From Novosphingobium aquimarinum (GTDB lineage Bacteria; Pseudomonadota; Alphaproteobacteria; Sphingomonadales; Sphingomonadaceae): a stretch of 64,000 bases of DNA. Positions 24,805-33,764 of the stretch are shown here, piece by piece. How positions within the stretch are numbered: the first letter of the stretch is position 1; the number at the start of each line of letters is the position of its first letter. Below the pieces are notes generated by a model. That model made no database searches. It was not told where the DNA came from and worked only from the letters and a program-made list of their open reading frames with translations. Both the position numbers and the translations under genes were made by a program. The stretch is from NCBI RefSeq assembly GCF_009746585.1, contig NZ_WRPO01000013.1, positions 47,428-111,427 of the forward strand, in the 5' to 3' direction.

Positions 24805-25770
24805 CTAGAATGTCGAGACGGACGCCTTCCTTCCGATTGTTGGGCGCAGCTGCGTGTTAGGGCCGGCTGTCGTCGAAATGATTGTCGCCTGGCGCCCGAT
24901 CCCGCTCAATCGCGACCAGTTGAGCAGAACATTGTCCACATAGGCTTGCGTTTCAGGGATCTGCGGGACCAGGCCATTCCGAATCCGCCCCGGTCCTGCA
25001 TTGTAGGCGGCGAGCGCGAGATGATAGTGGCCGAAACGGTCGAGCTGCTGGCGCAGATATTTCGCGCCCCCGCGCAGGTTCTCATTGATGCTGTAACGGT
25101 TGACGCCCAGTGCAACTGCCGTGTCGGGCATCAACTGTGTGAGCCCGAATGCGTTCTTGCGCGAGAAAGCGTCGGGCCGATACCGGCTTTCCCGGATGAT
25201 CATGGCATCGAACAGGCCAACCGGAATGCCATATTGGCATGCGATGTTGCTCATCATGTCGTAGTAACTAGCCCGGCGCATCTCGGCATCGGACGTCAGA
25301 AATCCGGTCGGCCGGTAACCCGGCGAAGAGCAGCCAGGCACATAATGATAAGCCGCCGACGCGAACATGGCGCCGCCTCGCATCCAGAGCGGGACAGGCA
25401 CGCTGGATGCAGGCGGGAGCTGTGCTTCGACCGCCATCGCGCCCAACTGCGCGACGCCCACATGGGCGAACGGATCTTCGGCATCGGCAGGCGCCGACCG
25501 GGGATTTGTGTCCATGAAATTGTTCGCCATCTGGAATTCCACCCATTGCCGACTGAGGTCATGCACCCGAAAGTCCCCAACCGGCGGCAACAGTGTCGCA
25601 TCTGGCAGATCCCGAACTGGCGCAGCCGGCGCCGCGACGTCTTGCTTCACCGGGGCGCCCATCGCGATGAGCTGGACGCTTCGGACCGCGTGTTCAGGCC
25701 TCGAGACGGCGGGCGCTTCGACGGAACAGATCAGGCCGACGGTGGCGACACCCAAGAAAAAAGCACGCAT
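24805..25770 (-). CDS. Lytic transglycosylase (SLT domain)
   Basis: 321 residues from ATG 25770, which has a strong GGGGAGG site 6 nt upstream. It has a signal peptide, a low-complexity linker and a C-terminal SLT/goose-lysozyme-like domain with catalytic Glu in IIRESRY, then FGLTQLMPDTA and LALAAYNAGPGRI. It cleaves peptidoglycan glycan strands. Conjugative elements carry such genes to open the wall for the transfer channel (VirB1, orf169/P19 type), and its place next to the tra operon supports that role. Confidence 0.9.
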   Translation of the reverse strand: MRAFFLGVATVGLICSVEAPAVSRPEHAVRSVQLIAMGAPVKQDVAAPAAPVRDLPDATLLPPVGDFRVHDLSRQWVEFQMANNFMDTNPRSAPADAEDPFAHVGVAQLGAMAVEAQLPPASSVPVPLWMRGGAMFASAAYHYVPGCSSPGYRPTGFLTSDAEMRRASYYDMMSNIACQYGIPVGLFDAMIIRESRYRPDAFSRKNAFGLTQLMPDTAVALGVNRYSINENLRGGAKYLRQQLDRFGHYHLALAAYNAGPGRIRNGLVPQIPETQAYVDNVLLNWSRLSGIGRQATIISTTAGPNTQLRPTIGRKASVSTF

Positions 25771-25880
25771 GACGACCTCCCCATTCTTGAACCGAGGAAA
25801 ATGGACGCCAGCCGAGTCCATCTTGTCAATCCGCCCCGAGACACTCTGACGGCCGGCCGCACAGCTCTTGCGAGAGCGAA

Positions 25881-27176
25881 ATGTGGCTGATCGCGCGATA
25901 CAGCAATGGCTGCGGAAAGGGCCGAATTCCTCTTCCAGAGGCCGTTCGGAATGCCCTGGTTCGCTGGTACATCGGCCAAGGTGCCCGGGCCGATGAAGAA
26001 GCGGGGATCATGCTCGTCCAGCAAGCGCGCATCGGCGAAAAGTGGATCGCCTGTGACTGCTTGCCGCCAGGTGAACCGCCGCCCATCCTGACTCCCGCCT
26101 TCCTCTCGGAAGCTGAAACCTACTACCTGCGGCGTCTTACGAGCACTGATCGGCCCGAGCATCAACCCGATTGCCCGTTTTTCCGCGAACAGGCAACAAA
26201 CCGCATCACCGAAGTGTGGACACAGGAAAGCCCTGCGGAACCGCCCGCCGGCTATTTCGAGGTTCTGCGCCCCGCGCCCGAGAAGCTTGCCCAACGTCCC
26301 GAGGAGGACAGCACCGATGATCGTACCCGTCAGGCATCGATCCCGCGCCTGGCGCGGTTGCTTTGGCGGCTTCTTGCTCTTTCCGGCTTGAATCGTTGCC
26401 TGCCTCCATCGTTCGATACGGCCGAGCGTTCCATCAAAACCGAATTCCGCGTGCTCTCCGTTGCGGCCGGAAAAGTCGAAATCGCGCCAGGCATTGAACT
26501 GGGTCGCGCGTTCTGGACGCATGCTCAGGCGCTACACAGCCGACGCATGTACGCGCGTCTGCGTGAACTTGCCCGAGGCTGGCCCCGCGGCCATGCTCCG
26601 CAGGCGTTCCTGGCCCTATTTGCTCAGGATGTCCGCGGCTCCACCATATATGTGCCGGGAAGCGATCCGGTTGTCCTCGCCAATCGCGTCCAATCGCCGT
26701 CGATCCGTGGAAACCAGATCAAGGGGCCTTACCTGACGATCGTCGTTGCTGGGGAATATCCTGAAGCCCATGGGTATGCGCCGCTCCGTGCCTACGCCCA
26801 GCCTATTTTCTCAGGGAAACGCTTCGTTCCGGTAGATTCCGAATTTGAACGCGCAGTGCTCCGCGAATTGATCAAACTCCAATGGACGTTCGATCGCATC
26901 GGAATCGACCTCACCATTGAGAAACCGGTTTTCGACACACTTACGCCGATCGGCGCCTGCCGGCCTGACTTCATCCTGGAACTGCGCTCTCGCGAAACCG
27001 GCGAGATCAGGTCGATCATCGTGGAAGCCATGGGATCAACTGATGAGACGTATCTAGCCGCAAAAGCTGTCACTCATCCGCGCATGGCGCAAATTGGTCC
27101 ACTCGTGTGTGTATCACCGGCGGATGTGGAAACGGGCCGCATCGGCGCTATCGTCCGTCGCGCGGCGGGCGCCTAG
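25881..27176 (+). CDS. DUF1173-like conserved hypothetical protein
   Basis: 431 residues, soluble. The N-terminal third contains a CDC motif (WIACDCLPP) and, 35 residues later, H-x3-CPFFREQ, which could form a metal site. The C-terminal part (RFVPVDSEFERAVLRELI, RPDFILELRS, VEAMGS) resembles DUF1173 proteins known from plasmids and conjugative elements; the Asp/Glu spacing there recalls a PD-(D/E)XK nuclease core, but that is a weak inference. It is divergent from the transglycosylase. Confidence 0.6.
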   Translation: MWLIARYSNGCGKGRIPLPEAVRNALVRWYIGQGARADEEAGIMLVQQARIGEKWIACDCLPPGEPPPILTPAFLSEAETYYLRRLTSTDRPEHQPDCPFFREQATNRITEVWTQESPAEPPAGYFEVLRPAPEKLAQRPEEDSTDDRTRQASIPRLARLLWRLLALSGLNRCLPPSFDTAERSIKTEFRVLSVAAGKVEIAPGIELGRAFWTHAQALHSRRMYARLRELARGWPRGHAPQAFLALFAQDVRGSTIYVPGSDPVVLANRVQSPSIRGNQIKGPYLTIVVAGEYPEAHGYAPLRAYAQPIFSGKRFVPVDSEFERAVLRELIKLQWTFDRIGIDLTIEKPVFDTLTPIGACRPDFILELRSRETGEIRSIIVEAMGSTDETYLAAKAVTHPRMAQIGPLVCVSPADVETGRIGAIVRRAAGA

Positions 27177-27442
27177 CTCCAGCGCATCGATGTGGCGAAG
27201 AGAATGACGATGCCGAGCGTCACAGGCATGGAAGTCAGGTACAGCTTTTGCCAGCGCCACCATATTTTCGGGACAAACAGGATGGCGGACCGAAGGGAAT
27301 TGACGCTGGACCAGCCGCGCTCGCGAACCACTTCCACCATTGTCGTCGCGCAGGAGAGCGCCATGGCGATCACGCAGCACGAACCGGCAGCGACATAAAG
27401 CGCCATCCAGTTCGCCAGTTCGATCGCCGTCAGATATCGCAT
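27173..27442 (-). CDS. Small membrane protein
   Basis: 89 residues, convergent with the preceding gene and overlapping its stop by 4 nt. Two hydrophobic segments are visible: LANWMALYVAAGSCCVIAMA and YLTSMPVTLGIVILFA. The ribosome binding site is weak. No family recognised; the hydropathy pattern is the main support. Confidence 0.5.
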   Translation of the reverse strand: MRYLTAIELANWMALYVAAGSCCVIAMALSCATTMVEVVRERGWSSVNSLRSAILFVPKIWWRWQKLYLTSMPVTLGIVILFATSMRWS

Positions 27443-27581
27443 CTCAGCAACCTGTATAGCCGATAATCGTGCACAAAGGCTAATCGGAGTATCAGGTACC
27501 GCAAAATTGGAACTTGCCTCATCTGAGATGCACAGATGCCAAAGGTCGGCGTTGCAACGCGATGCAGAAGATGCGTGCGCG

Positions 27582-28016
27582 TCAGTCCGGGTCCGACCGC
27601 AGTAGTACCCGCGCTACGAGGTCGTAGCGCGTCGGGTGTATCCGATCCCGCGTCGGAAAGCGCAGCAGATCGATCGTCTCATCAGCATAGGTCGCAGCGA
27701 CCGAGTTCACAATGTAGGCATGTTGACGACTGTAAGGAAGAAGCCAAATGACCCGATGGCAGATGGTCCGGATACGGATACTCGTCAGCCTGGCGGCGAG
27801 ATCAGACCTTGCATCGTCGTTGGATCCGACCGAAAAGACGCATGCGCCGTACTTCTTCGTTGGGAAACGCCATCCAAGTATCTGATGTGCATGCACACGC
27901 TCGGCCGCTAGCACATCGCACTGGGGGGCATATTTCGCGTTGATGGCGCGTGCGGTCCCCAGCCCGATGCTGTCGCCCAATATGAGGCACTCAAATACGG
28001 ACCTGCTCCCCGGCAT
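27582..28016 (-). CDS. SGNH/GDSL-type hydrolase
   Basis: 144 residues, short for the family but with the block pattern: block I GDSIGLG (nucleophile Ser), a block III-like SVGSND, and a C-terminal IHPTRYD with the catalytic His. Such enzymes are esterases, lipases or acetylhydrolases. There is no signal peptide. It overlaps the end of the small upstream gene by 26 nt, so the two probably form one transcript. No link to phthalate esters can be shown. Confidence 0.6.
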   Translation of the reverse strand: MPGSRSVFECLILGDSIGLGTARAINAKYAPQCDVLAAERVHAHQILGWRFPTKKYGACVFSVGSNDDARSDLAARLTSIRIRTICHRVIWLLPYSRQHAYIVNSVAATYADETIDLLRFPTRDRIHPTRYDLVARVLLRSDPD

Positions 28017-28287
28017 CGGGAACGTTGCTGTCTTGGTCTTCGATTTGTTGCCGGATTTCCGATACGTCCACCTTGCCGATCAGGTAATCCCCCTCATCCT
28101 TGAAAAACGCCTCAATCCGCTTCGTTTCGTCCAGAGGTGGCAAAAGCGAACCGAAGCGGGCCTGCCATTGCTGCTCTACAAAACCCAGGAGTGCCTTCCA
28201 GGAAGCCGCCTCGCTTGCGTGGACCTGGAGCATCTTATGACCCTCATGCAGGATGATAAGGACGGAGGCGTGCATGATGCTATCCAT
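27991..28287 (-). CDS. Hypothetical protein upstream of the SGNH hydrolase
   Basis: 98 residues from ATG 28287; ATG 28275 and a longer form from 28356 are possible. It starts with a hydrophobic strand (HASVLIILHEGHKML) followed by mixed helical sequence with no motif. The overlap with the SGNH gene suggests co-expression. Nothing further can be said. Confidence 0.4.
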   Translation of the reverse strand: MDSIMHASVLIILHEGHKMLQVHASEAASWKALLGFVEQQWQARFGSLLPPLDETKRIEAFFKDEGDYLIGKVDVSEIRQQIEDQDSNVPDAGEQVRI

Positions 28288-28356
28288 CGTAAGCGGCAAA
28301 TCAGTACGGGCAGGCACGACCTGCCTTTTCGTCGCAAAACATGCAATTCCGGCCAC

Positions 28357-28510
28357 CCGAAATCAAAAATACATATCAACTATGTCTATGTACTGCCAAA
28401 CTGATTCTAGAAAATACAAGAAAAACCTTCACATGTGTAAAGAGAAAGTTTCAGTTAATTTTGTATATACTCAGAAATTTATCAGAATTGTTATTATAAC
28501 AACAGTTCTA
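28357..28510. other. AT-rich junction between backbone and catabolic region
   Basis: About 150 bp of markedly AT-rich DNA in a GC-rich window. It contains a perfect 15-bp palindrome (28488-28502, arms TTGTTAT/ATAACAA) 8 bp beyond the 3' end of the reductase gene. It could be a promoter region for the minus-strand SGNH pair, or a recombination scar. No insertion-sequence ends are visible here. Confidence 0.4.
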
Positions 28511-29743
28511 TCAACTCACCAAAAGTGACTTGATAGGAATCTCAGGGTTTGCAAGTACAGATTTATCAGGAGTGGCCTGCGTGATAACGAGTGCCTTACC
28601 CTGAACATAGTCCTTCACAGAGTTGACGCAGTCAAGGGCCAGCACCTTACCCTTGCTAAGATATACGAGCGTGAAGCTGCGCGCTGCGCTCTGGCCCCGC
28701 ACGACGACTTCATCGTATCCCAAGCTAAGCCCGATAGTCTGGAGCTTGAGATCATATTGGTTCGACCAGAACCAGGGAACGGCGTGGTACGGCGCGGCGT
28801 CACCAGCAATATGCCTGGCGGCCGTTATGGCCTGGTCATTGGCGTTCTGAACTGACTCCAACCGGATCCGCTGACCGCCAGCAAAGGGGTTGGCATGGAT
28901 CGCGCAATCGCCGATCGCGTAAATGTTCGGCAACGAAGTCTGACAGAATTCATCGACTTCTACCCCGTTCCCGCTTGCCGCACCCGCCGCGATCAATGGC
29001 TCTACGGCCGGAACGATCCCGATGCCGACGACAACCATGTCTGCGGGTAAGACCGAGCCGTCAGACATCCGGACACCCGTTACCCATCCATCATGTCCAA
29101 TCAGGCAATCCATTTTGGCGTTCAAATGGATCTCAACGCCATGCGCCCGATGTTCAGCCTCATAAAAACGAGAAAGCGGTTCACCAGCGACCCTTGCCAG
29201 CACACGATCCATCGCTTCCAGCACCGTCACTTGCTTGCCGAGCTTGGCGAGTACCGCAGCCGCCTCGAGGCCGATATACCCGCCACCGATCACCACGACA
29301 TTCTGCACTTTCGGCGTCTCGGCCAGCATGCGGTCAGCGTCAGCACGAGTGCGGACGTTGTGGACACCCATGAGATCGCTTCCCGAACAGCTCAAGCGAC
29401 GAGGCGCACCGCCAGTTGCCCAGATCAGCTTGCCATAGCCAATGCGGCTTCCGTCGGAGAGCACAACATTTTGCTCCGCCGGATCGACGGCCACAACCCG
29501 TCGCAGGAGCTGCAACTCGATATCGCGCTCGGCCCAGATTGCCTGAGGTCGAATGAGAATTCTTTCGAAGCTCTTTTCGCCTGAGAAATATTCCTTGGAG
29601 AGCGGCGGGCGTTCATATGGCGGATCTGGCTCATCTCCCAGCAGTGCCACACTTCCCGCATATTTATGCTGGCGCAGCGCGAGCGCGGCTTGAGCTCCCC
29701 CATGCCCGGCCCCAACAATAAGAACATCGTACCGCTCGCTCAT
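28511..29743 (-). CDS. Ferredoxin reductase of the phthalate dioxygenase system
   Basis: 410-residue FAD- and NAD(P)H-binding reductase of the putidaredoxin/rhodocoxin reductase type. The FAD dinucleotide motif GAGHGG is at residues 11-16, the NAD(P) motif [13 protein letters not shown] near 150, and the second FAD motif YAIGDCA near 270; a C-terminal reductase domain follows. It would pass electrons from NADH to the [2Fe-2S] ferredoxin encoded just upstream. This is the last gene of the operon. It is unlike the flavin-iron-sulfur phthalate dioxygenase reductase of Burkholderia and so points to a three-component oxygenase. Confidence 0.88.
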   Translation of the reverse strand: MSERYDVLIVGAGHGGAQAALALRQHKYAGSVALLGDEPDPPYERPPLSKEYFSGEKSFERILIRPQAIWAERDIELQLLRRVVAVDPAEQNVVLSDGSRIGYGKLIWATGGAPRRLSCSGSDLMGVHNVRTRADADRMLAETPKVQNVVVIGGGYIGLEAAAVLAKLGKQVTVLEAMDRVLARVAGEPLSRFYEAEHRAHGVEIHLNAKMDCLIGHDGWVTGVRMSDGSVLPADMVVVGIGIVPAVEPLIAAGAASGNGVEVDEFCQTSLPNIYAIGDCAIHANPFAGGQRIRLESVQNANDQAITAARHIAGDAAPYHAVPWFWSNQYDLKLQTIGLSLGYDEVVVRGQSAARSFTLVYLSKGKVLALDCVNSVKDYVQGKALVITQATPDKSVLANPEIPIKSLLVS

Positions 29744-29849
29744 GGGATAGATAGCTTCCTTACAGGATTACATAAGCCGTGCTTTGCTTGTCACGCCGTC
29801 GGTTAACGGCAAGAGCCTGATTGAGCTCTCTTTGCGAACTCAAGTGCCC

Positions 29850-30164
29850 TCAATCTTCCGGCGCAATCGTGATGCAAAGTCCGTCCAGAGCATCAGAGAT
29901 AGTCAACTGACAGGATAACCGAGATCTTGAGCAACGGTGCTCGGACGAGTCCAGAAGATCGTCCTCATCCGTACTCATGGGTGGCAAGCGATCGAGAAAC
30001 GCTTCATCGACCTGGATATGGCAGGTTGCGCAGGAGCAACACCCTCCGCACAATGCAAGCAACTCGTCGATGCCTGCGTCGCGGATCGCTTCCAGTAACG
30101 TGGTTGCGCCATTCGGTGTGACGGTCACGCGCTCGCCAGTGCGCGTTGTAACGGTAATCTCCAT
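29850..30164 (-). CDS. Adrenodoxin-type [2Fe-2S] ferredoxin
   Basis: 104 residues from ATG 30164 (AGAGGA 3 nt upstream). The cluster ligands are Cys39-x5-Cys45-x2-Cys48-x36-Cys85, the vertebrate/bacterial adrenodoxin spacing. It sits between nadC and the FAD reductase, so it most likely carries electrons to the Rieske oxygenase. Extra cysteines at 42, 43, 78 and 97 are not ligands in the family. Confidence 0.88.
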   Translation of the reverse strand: MEITVTTRTGERVTVTPNGATTLLEAIRDAGIDELLALCGGCCSCATCHIQVDEAFLDRLPPMSTDEDDLLDSSEHRCSRSRLSCQLTISDALDGLCITIAPED

Positions 30165-30244
30165 TAGTCCTCTAATTTCCAAATATGCTTTTTGGCAGTC
30201 TGCTATCGACTGAAAAACCTCCACGCCGCCTTGGCGCGCAAGGC

Positions 30245-31108
30245 TCATGGGGAAAGCGCGTAGTCCAATCCGATATCGGCCGCGGGAGCACTTTGGGTGA
30301 TGCGCCCGACTGATACAAAATCGACGCCAGTCGACGCGATTTCCCTAATCGTATCGAGCCGCACGCCGCCTGACGCTTCGATGGGGACGCGGCCGCCGAC
30401 AAGGGCGACGGCCTCTTTGAGCTTGGCAGGAGACATGTTGTCGCAAAGCAGACGATCCGCCCCCGCCATCAGCGCAGGCTCGATTTGTTCGATCCCGTCA
30501 ACCTCGACCTGGACTTCCAGCCCGGTATTGGCGGCTTTCGCAGCCTTGACCGCTTCGACAATGCTGCCAGCGGCGGCGATGTGGTTGTCCTTGATCAGGA
30601 TACCGTCATCCAGACGCATGCGATGATTCCGCGCCCCGCCCACCTTGGCGGCATATTTCTCGATCGCCCGAAGACCGGGAATTGTCTTGCGCGTATCGAG
30701 AAGGACGCAATCCGTACCGGCGATCGCTTCGGCATAAGATCGCGTCACCGTCGCGATGCCGGTCAGGTGCTGGAGCGTATTGAGAGCGGACCTCTCGGCC
30801 GCGAGCATGAGCTGCGCGCTTCCCGCAATTCGCATGAGGGGCTGCCCAGCGGCAACATTGTCCCCATCCTGCACCAGGAATTCGATAGCGACCTCGGGGT
30901 CGAGCTTACCGAAAAACGCGGCTGCCAGCTGGAGCCCGGCAACCACTATCGGTTGCCGGGCAGCCAGAACGGCGGAAAAGCGCGCGCTGGCGGGGACTGA
31001 CACACGGCTCGTGACGTCTCCGCTCCCCAGATCCTCACTCAGAACATAATCGACGAAGTTGTCGAGTTGTTGCTGATCCAGGCCCGCGATCAAATCCGAC
31101 TCACGCAT
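30245..31108 (-). CDS. nadC: Quinolinate phosphoribosyltransferase, phthalate-cluster paralogue
   Basis: 287 residues, full length. NadC features: [12 protein letters not shown] at the N-terminus, [15 protein letters not shown] (phosphoribosyl pyrophosphate/quinolinate site), [20 protein letters not shown] and the C-terminal barrel strands EASGGV and VDFVSVG. It converts quinolinate and PRPP to nicotinate mononucleotide in NAD synthesis. Its ATG overlaps the oxygenase stop (TGATG), so it is co-translated with phthalate genes. A known parallel is ophE of Burkholderia cepacia DBO1, a phthalate-induced nadC copy needed because phthalate competes with quinolinate. A housekeeping nadC elsewhere is expected but not visible. 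Confidence 0.95.
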   Translation of the reverse strand: MRESDLIAGLDQQQLDNFVDYVLSEDLGSGDVTSRVSVPASARFSAVLAARQPIVVAGLQLAAAFFGKLDPEVAIEFLVQDGDNVAAGQPLMRIAGSAQLMLAAERSALNTLQHLTGIATVTRSYAEAIAGTDCVLLDTRKTIPGLRAIEKYAAKVGGARNHRMRLDDGILIKDNHIAAAGSIVEAVKAAKAANTGLEVQVEVDGIEQIEPALMAGADRLLCDNMSPAKLKEAVALVGGRVPIEASGGVRLDTIREIASTGVDFVSVGRITQSAPAADIGLDYALSP

Positions 31109-32442
31109 CAGGAAACCGCGTCCGCCAGATCTTCAACTTCTTCCTTGTCGGCGAAGACGCCGGTCAAGCGCCTCTCCTCCTCGGAGACGTTGATCAGCCG
31201 CCAGTCATCGCCCTTGGGGACCATGCCCTCGAACGACATGAGCTTCGCCAGTGGCACGCGCGGTTCTACAGCACCCAGTGCCGGCTCGCCTTTCTGAACA
31301 GCCTGGGCGGCGCGATACATCTGGGTGCGGAAGGTGAAGATCGCCTTGTCGCTCGAGCCGAGCAGATCCTCGCTGCGGTCGGCGATCGGCCCCATCGATT
31401 CCCACATCGCCATGTCCTGACAGGGAATGCCGTAGATGCCGGTAAAGTCGCCGGCTTTCATCAGGGCCCGGTCCTGCAGATAGTTGTTTTCGGCGTTGCG
31501 CCGCTTTTTGAAGGTAACGGGCTCGACGTCCTTGCCAATCTCCGCCCCGCAGAACTTGCGCCAGGCATCCTGACTGATGCCCTTCGTCGGATGCCAGGCG
31601 ATCCAATAGAACATGGTGTTCACATCGTCGATCGGAACCAGCATCTGTGACAGATGATATTGGTCGTTGGACGGGATGTGCACCGTGAACGGAGCCTGGA
31701 ACAGAGTCATGCGTACATAGTCCTGCTTGTCCGCATCGATGATCGGCTTGCGGATAGCAGCATAACGAAAGCCGAACGGCGTTTTCTGCACTTCAATCTT
31801 GGGCGCCTTGTCGGCCGACGGGCGAAGCCACGCGGTGTCCGTAGCCGTCGAGCCGCTTACTTCGGTGGCCGTCGGCATGTTCGATGAATGCAGGCTCGAA
31901 CTGTGCGCCGAATCGATCGACCCTTCGAGAACCTGCGCCCAGTTGCAGCCGCCATGCATTTTCACGATGCTGATCTTCTCAGCCGGCGCGGCCGACCAGT
32001 TCGGCGGGCTGAAAGGGATGACATTTTCCGGGTCACCCATCCACACCCAGACGAAACCAGCAGATTCTACCACCGGATATGCCTTGGTCTTCATCGTGCC
32101 GCGTAGCTTTGCATCGACCGGCTCGGAAGACATGTCGACGGCATTGCCGTCCACATCGAATTTCCAGCCATGATAAAGGCAACGCAGGCCGCATTCCTCG
32201 TTGCGACCGAAGGCAAGGGAAGCGCGCCGGTGCGGGCACAGCTCGTCGAGCGCACCGATGCGCCCCTCCGTATTGCGGAACACGACCATGTTCTCACCCA
32301 GCAAGCGAACACGCAACGGCGTGCCGTCTGGCTCGGCGACGTCCTCGATCATGCAGGCGGGCAACCAGTGCTGCCGCATCAGCTTCCCCATTGGGGCCTC
32401 GCCCTCCACACGGCAAAGCAGATCATTTTGTTCCGGAGTCAT
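31108..32442 (-). CDS. Phthalate 4,5-dioxygenase, Rieske oxygenase subunit
   Basis: 444 residues with an AGGAGGG site before the ATG. Rieske ligands are C69-P-H71 and C88-L-Y-H91; the mononuclear iron ligands are His180 and His185 after the bridging Asp177 (EGSIDSAHSSSLH), with the Asp in CQDMAMWES as probable third ligand. This pattern, and the alpha-only form, fit the phthalate dioxygenase (Pht3/OphA2) group, which makes cis-4,5-dihydro-4,5-dihydroxyphthalate. Pathway context supports phthalate, since the dihydrodiol dehydrogenase and the decarboxylase lie divergently. Related aromatic acids cannot be excluded. Confidence 0.85.
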   Translation of the reverse strand: MTPEQNDLLCRVEGEAPMGKLMRQHWLPACMIEDVAEPDGTPLRVRLLGENMVVFRNTEGRIGALDELCPHRRASLAFGRNEECGLRCLYHGWKFDVDGNAVDMSSEPVDAKLRGTMKTKAYPVVESAGFVWVWMGDPENVIPFSPPNWSAAPAEKISIVKMHGGCNWAQVLEGSIDSAHSSSLHSSNMPTATEVSGSTATDTAWLRPSADKAPKIEVQKTPFGFRYAAIRKPIIDADKQDYVRMTLFQAPFTVHIPSNDQYHLSQMLVPIDDVNTMFYWIAWHPTKGISQDAWRKFCGAEIGKDVEPVTFKKRRNAENNYLQDRALMKAGDFTGIYGIPCQDMAMWESMGPIADRSEDLLGSSDKAIFTFRTQMYRAAQAVQKGEPALGAVEPRVPLAKLMSFEGMVPKGDDWRLINVSEEERRLTGVFADKEEVEDLADAVS

Positions 32443-32498
32443 TAGCTACCCTCCTCATTTTGGCTTGGCACGAAGACGAATCACCCTCAGGATGCGCC

Positions 32499-32538
32499 CT
32501 TGAAATTACTTCTATATCGTAGTAATGGCTTTTTCAAG
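32499..32538. promoter_or_regulatory. Overlapping divergent phthalate promoters with palindromic operator
   Basis: Plus strand: TTGAAA (32500-32505), 17-bp spacer, TAATGG (32523-32528), driving the dehydrogenase. Minus strand: TTGAAA (32537-32532) with TATAGA after 15 bp, driving the oxygenase. Between them is an inverted repeat ATTACT (32505-32510) and AGTAAT (32521-32526), and the two -35 boxes are themselves symmetric (CTTGAAA/TTTCAAG). A repressor bound here would shut both arms. The MarR protein at 34933 is the obvious candidate. Confidence 0.6.
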
Positions 32539-32574
32539 CCTGATTTTCGGGTTGAAGGGAGCGGCAGGCAAAGA

Positions 32575-33762
32575 ATGGCAAATGCGTTGCGACTAGGAAT
32601 CATTGGGCTCGGCCGGGGTTTCATGCTCACTCTGCCCGCGCTGAAGGCCGATTCTCGCGTAGCGCTTGCCGGGGCTTTCGACCTGCGCCGCGAAGCTCGG
32701 GAACGCTTCGCGGACGAATTCGGCGCGCCGGCGTTCGATACGCTCGACGCGCTCTTGTATTCGCCGGTTATCGATGCGGTTTATATAGCCACCCCGCATG
32801 AGTTGCATGCCGAGCAGGCCATCGCCGCTCTGCGGGCTGGAAAGCATGTGCTGGTCGAAAAGCCGATGGCGACAACGCTTGCAGATTGCGCGCGTATAGA
32901 GCGCGCCGCCGCCGATGCCGGCAAGGTGCTCGTGGTCGGACCCAGCCACGGCTTCGATGCACCCGTACAGGCTGCCGCGCAATTGGTTGCCTCAGGCAGG
33001 TTCGGTGCCGTGCGGATGGTCACGGCGCTCAACTTCACCGATTTCATGTTCCGGCCCAGGCGTCCGGAAGAACTGGATAGCGCCCGTGGCGGCGGCGTCG
33101 TCTACAGCCAAGCGGCGCACCAGATCGATGTCGTGCGCCGCCTTGTCGGGCAGCCCGTTTCATCTGTTCGCGCCGTCGCCGCCAACTGGGATAGCAGCCG
33201 CCCGAGCGAAGGCGCCTATACGGCGCTGGTGACATTTGAAGCCGGTGCTGCAGCGTCGCTGACCTATAGCGGATATGCGCATTATGACAGCGACGAACTG
33301 GTGGGGTGGATAGCGGAGCTTGGCTATGACAAGGACCCGGATCGCTACGGCGAGGCGCGTAAGAGGCTTGCGACGCTATCATCGCAGGATGAAATCGAAG
33401 CCAAACTGAAGCGCACATACGGCGTCCCGGCTGTCGCTGCCGACACGCCAGCGCCGCATCATGAGCATTTCGGTTTCATCATCGTCAGCTGCGACCGCGC
33501 GGACCTGAAACTGTCGCCCAAGGGGCTCTCAATTTATGGGGACACCGAACGCGATTTCCAGCCGATCGAGCCCCCTGCCCTGCCGCGCAAGGAAGTCATC
33601 GACGAGTTTGTCGGCGGTTGCCTAGGCATTCGCCGCCCGATCCATGACGGGCGCTGGGGACTTGATACCATGGCCTGTTGCGTCGCGCTCCTCGAATCGA
33701 GCCGACGCAATACGGACGTAGCGCCCAACCAACTTCTCGACACTCTATCGGAGAAACCGTGA
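32575..33762 (+). CDS. cis-4,5-Dihydrodiol phthalate dehydrogenase (Gfo/Idh/MocA family)
   Basis: 395 residues from ATG 32575; the frame upstream is leader. The N-terminal Rossmann motif is LGIIGLGRG, then EKPMATT (catalytic Lys of the family) and GGGVVYSQAAHQID (the His motif). Pht4/OphB enzymes of this family oxidise the phthalate 4,5-dihydrodiol to 4,5-dihydroxyphthalate with NAD. It is first in a two-gene arm with the decarboxylase 2 nt downstream of its stop, and diverges from the oxygenase. Confidence 0.85.
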   Translation: MANALRLGIIGLGRGFMLTLPALKADSRVALAGAFDLRREARERFADEFGAPAFDTLDALLYSPVIDAVYIATPHELHAEQAIAALRAGKHVLVEKPMATTLADCARIERAAADAGKVLVVGPSHGFDAPVQAAAQLVASGRFGAVRMVTALNFTDFMFRPRRPEELDSARGGGVVYSQAAHQIDVVRRLVGQPVSSVRAVAANWDSSRPSEGAYTALVTFEAGAAASLTYSGYAHYDSDELVGWIAELGYDKDPDRYGEARKRLATLSSQDEIEAKLKRTYGVPAVAADTPAPHHEHFGFIIVSCDRADLKLSPKGLSIYGDTERDFQPIEPPALPRKEVIDEFVGGCLGIRRPIHDGRWGLDTMACCVALLESSRRNTDVAPNQLLDTLSEKP

Positions 33763-33764
33763 CA

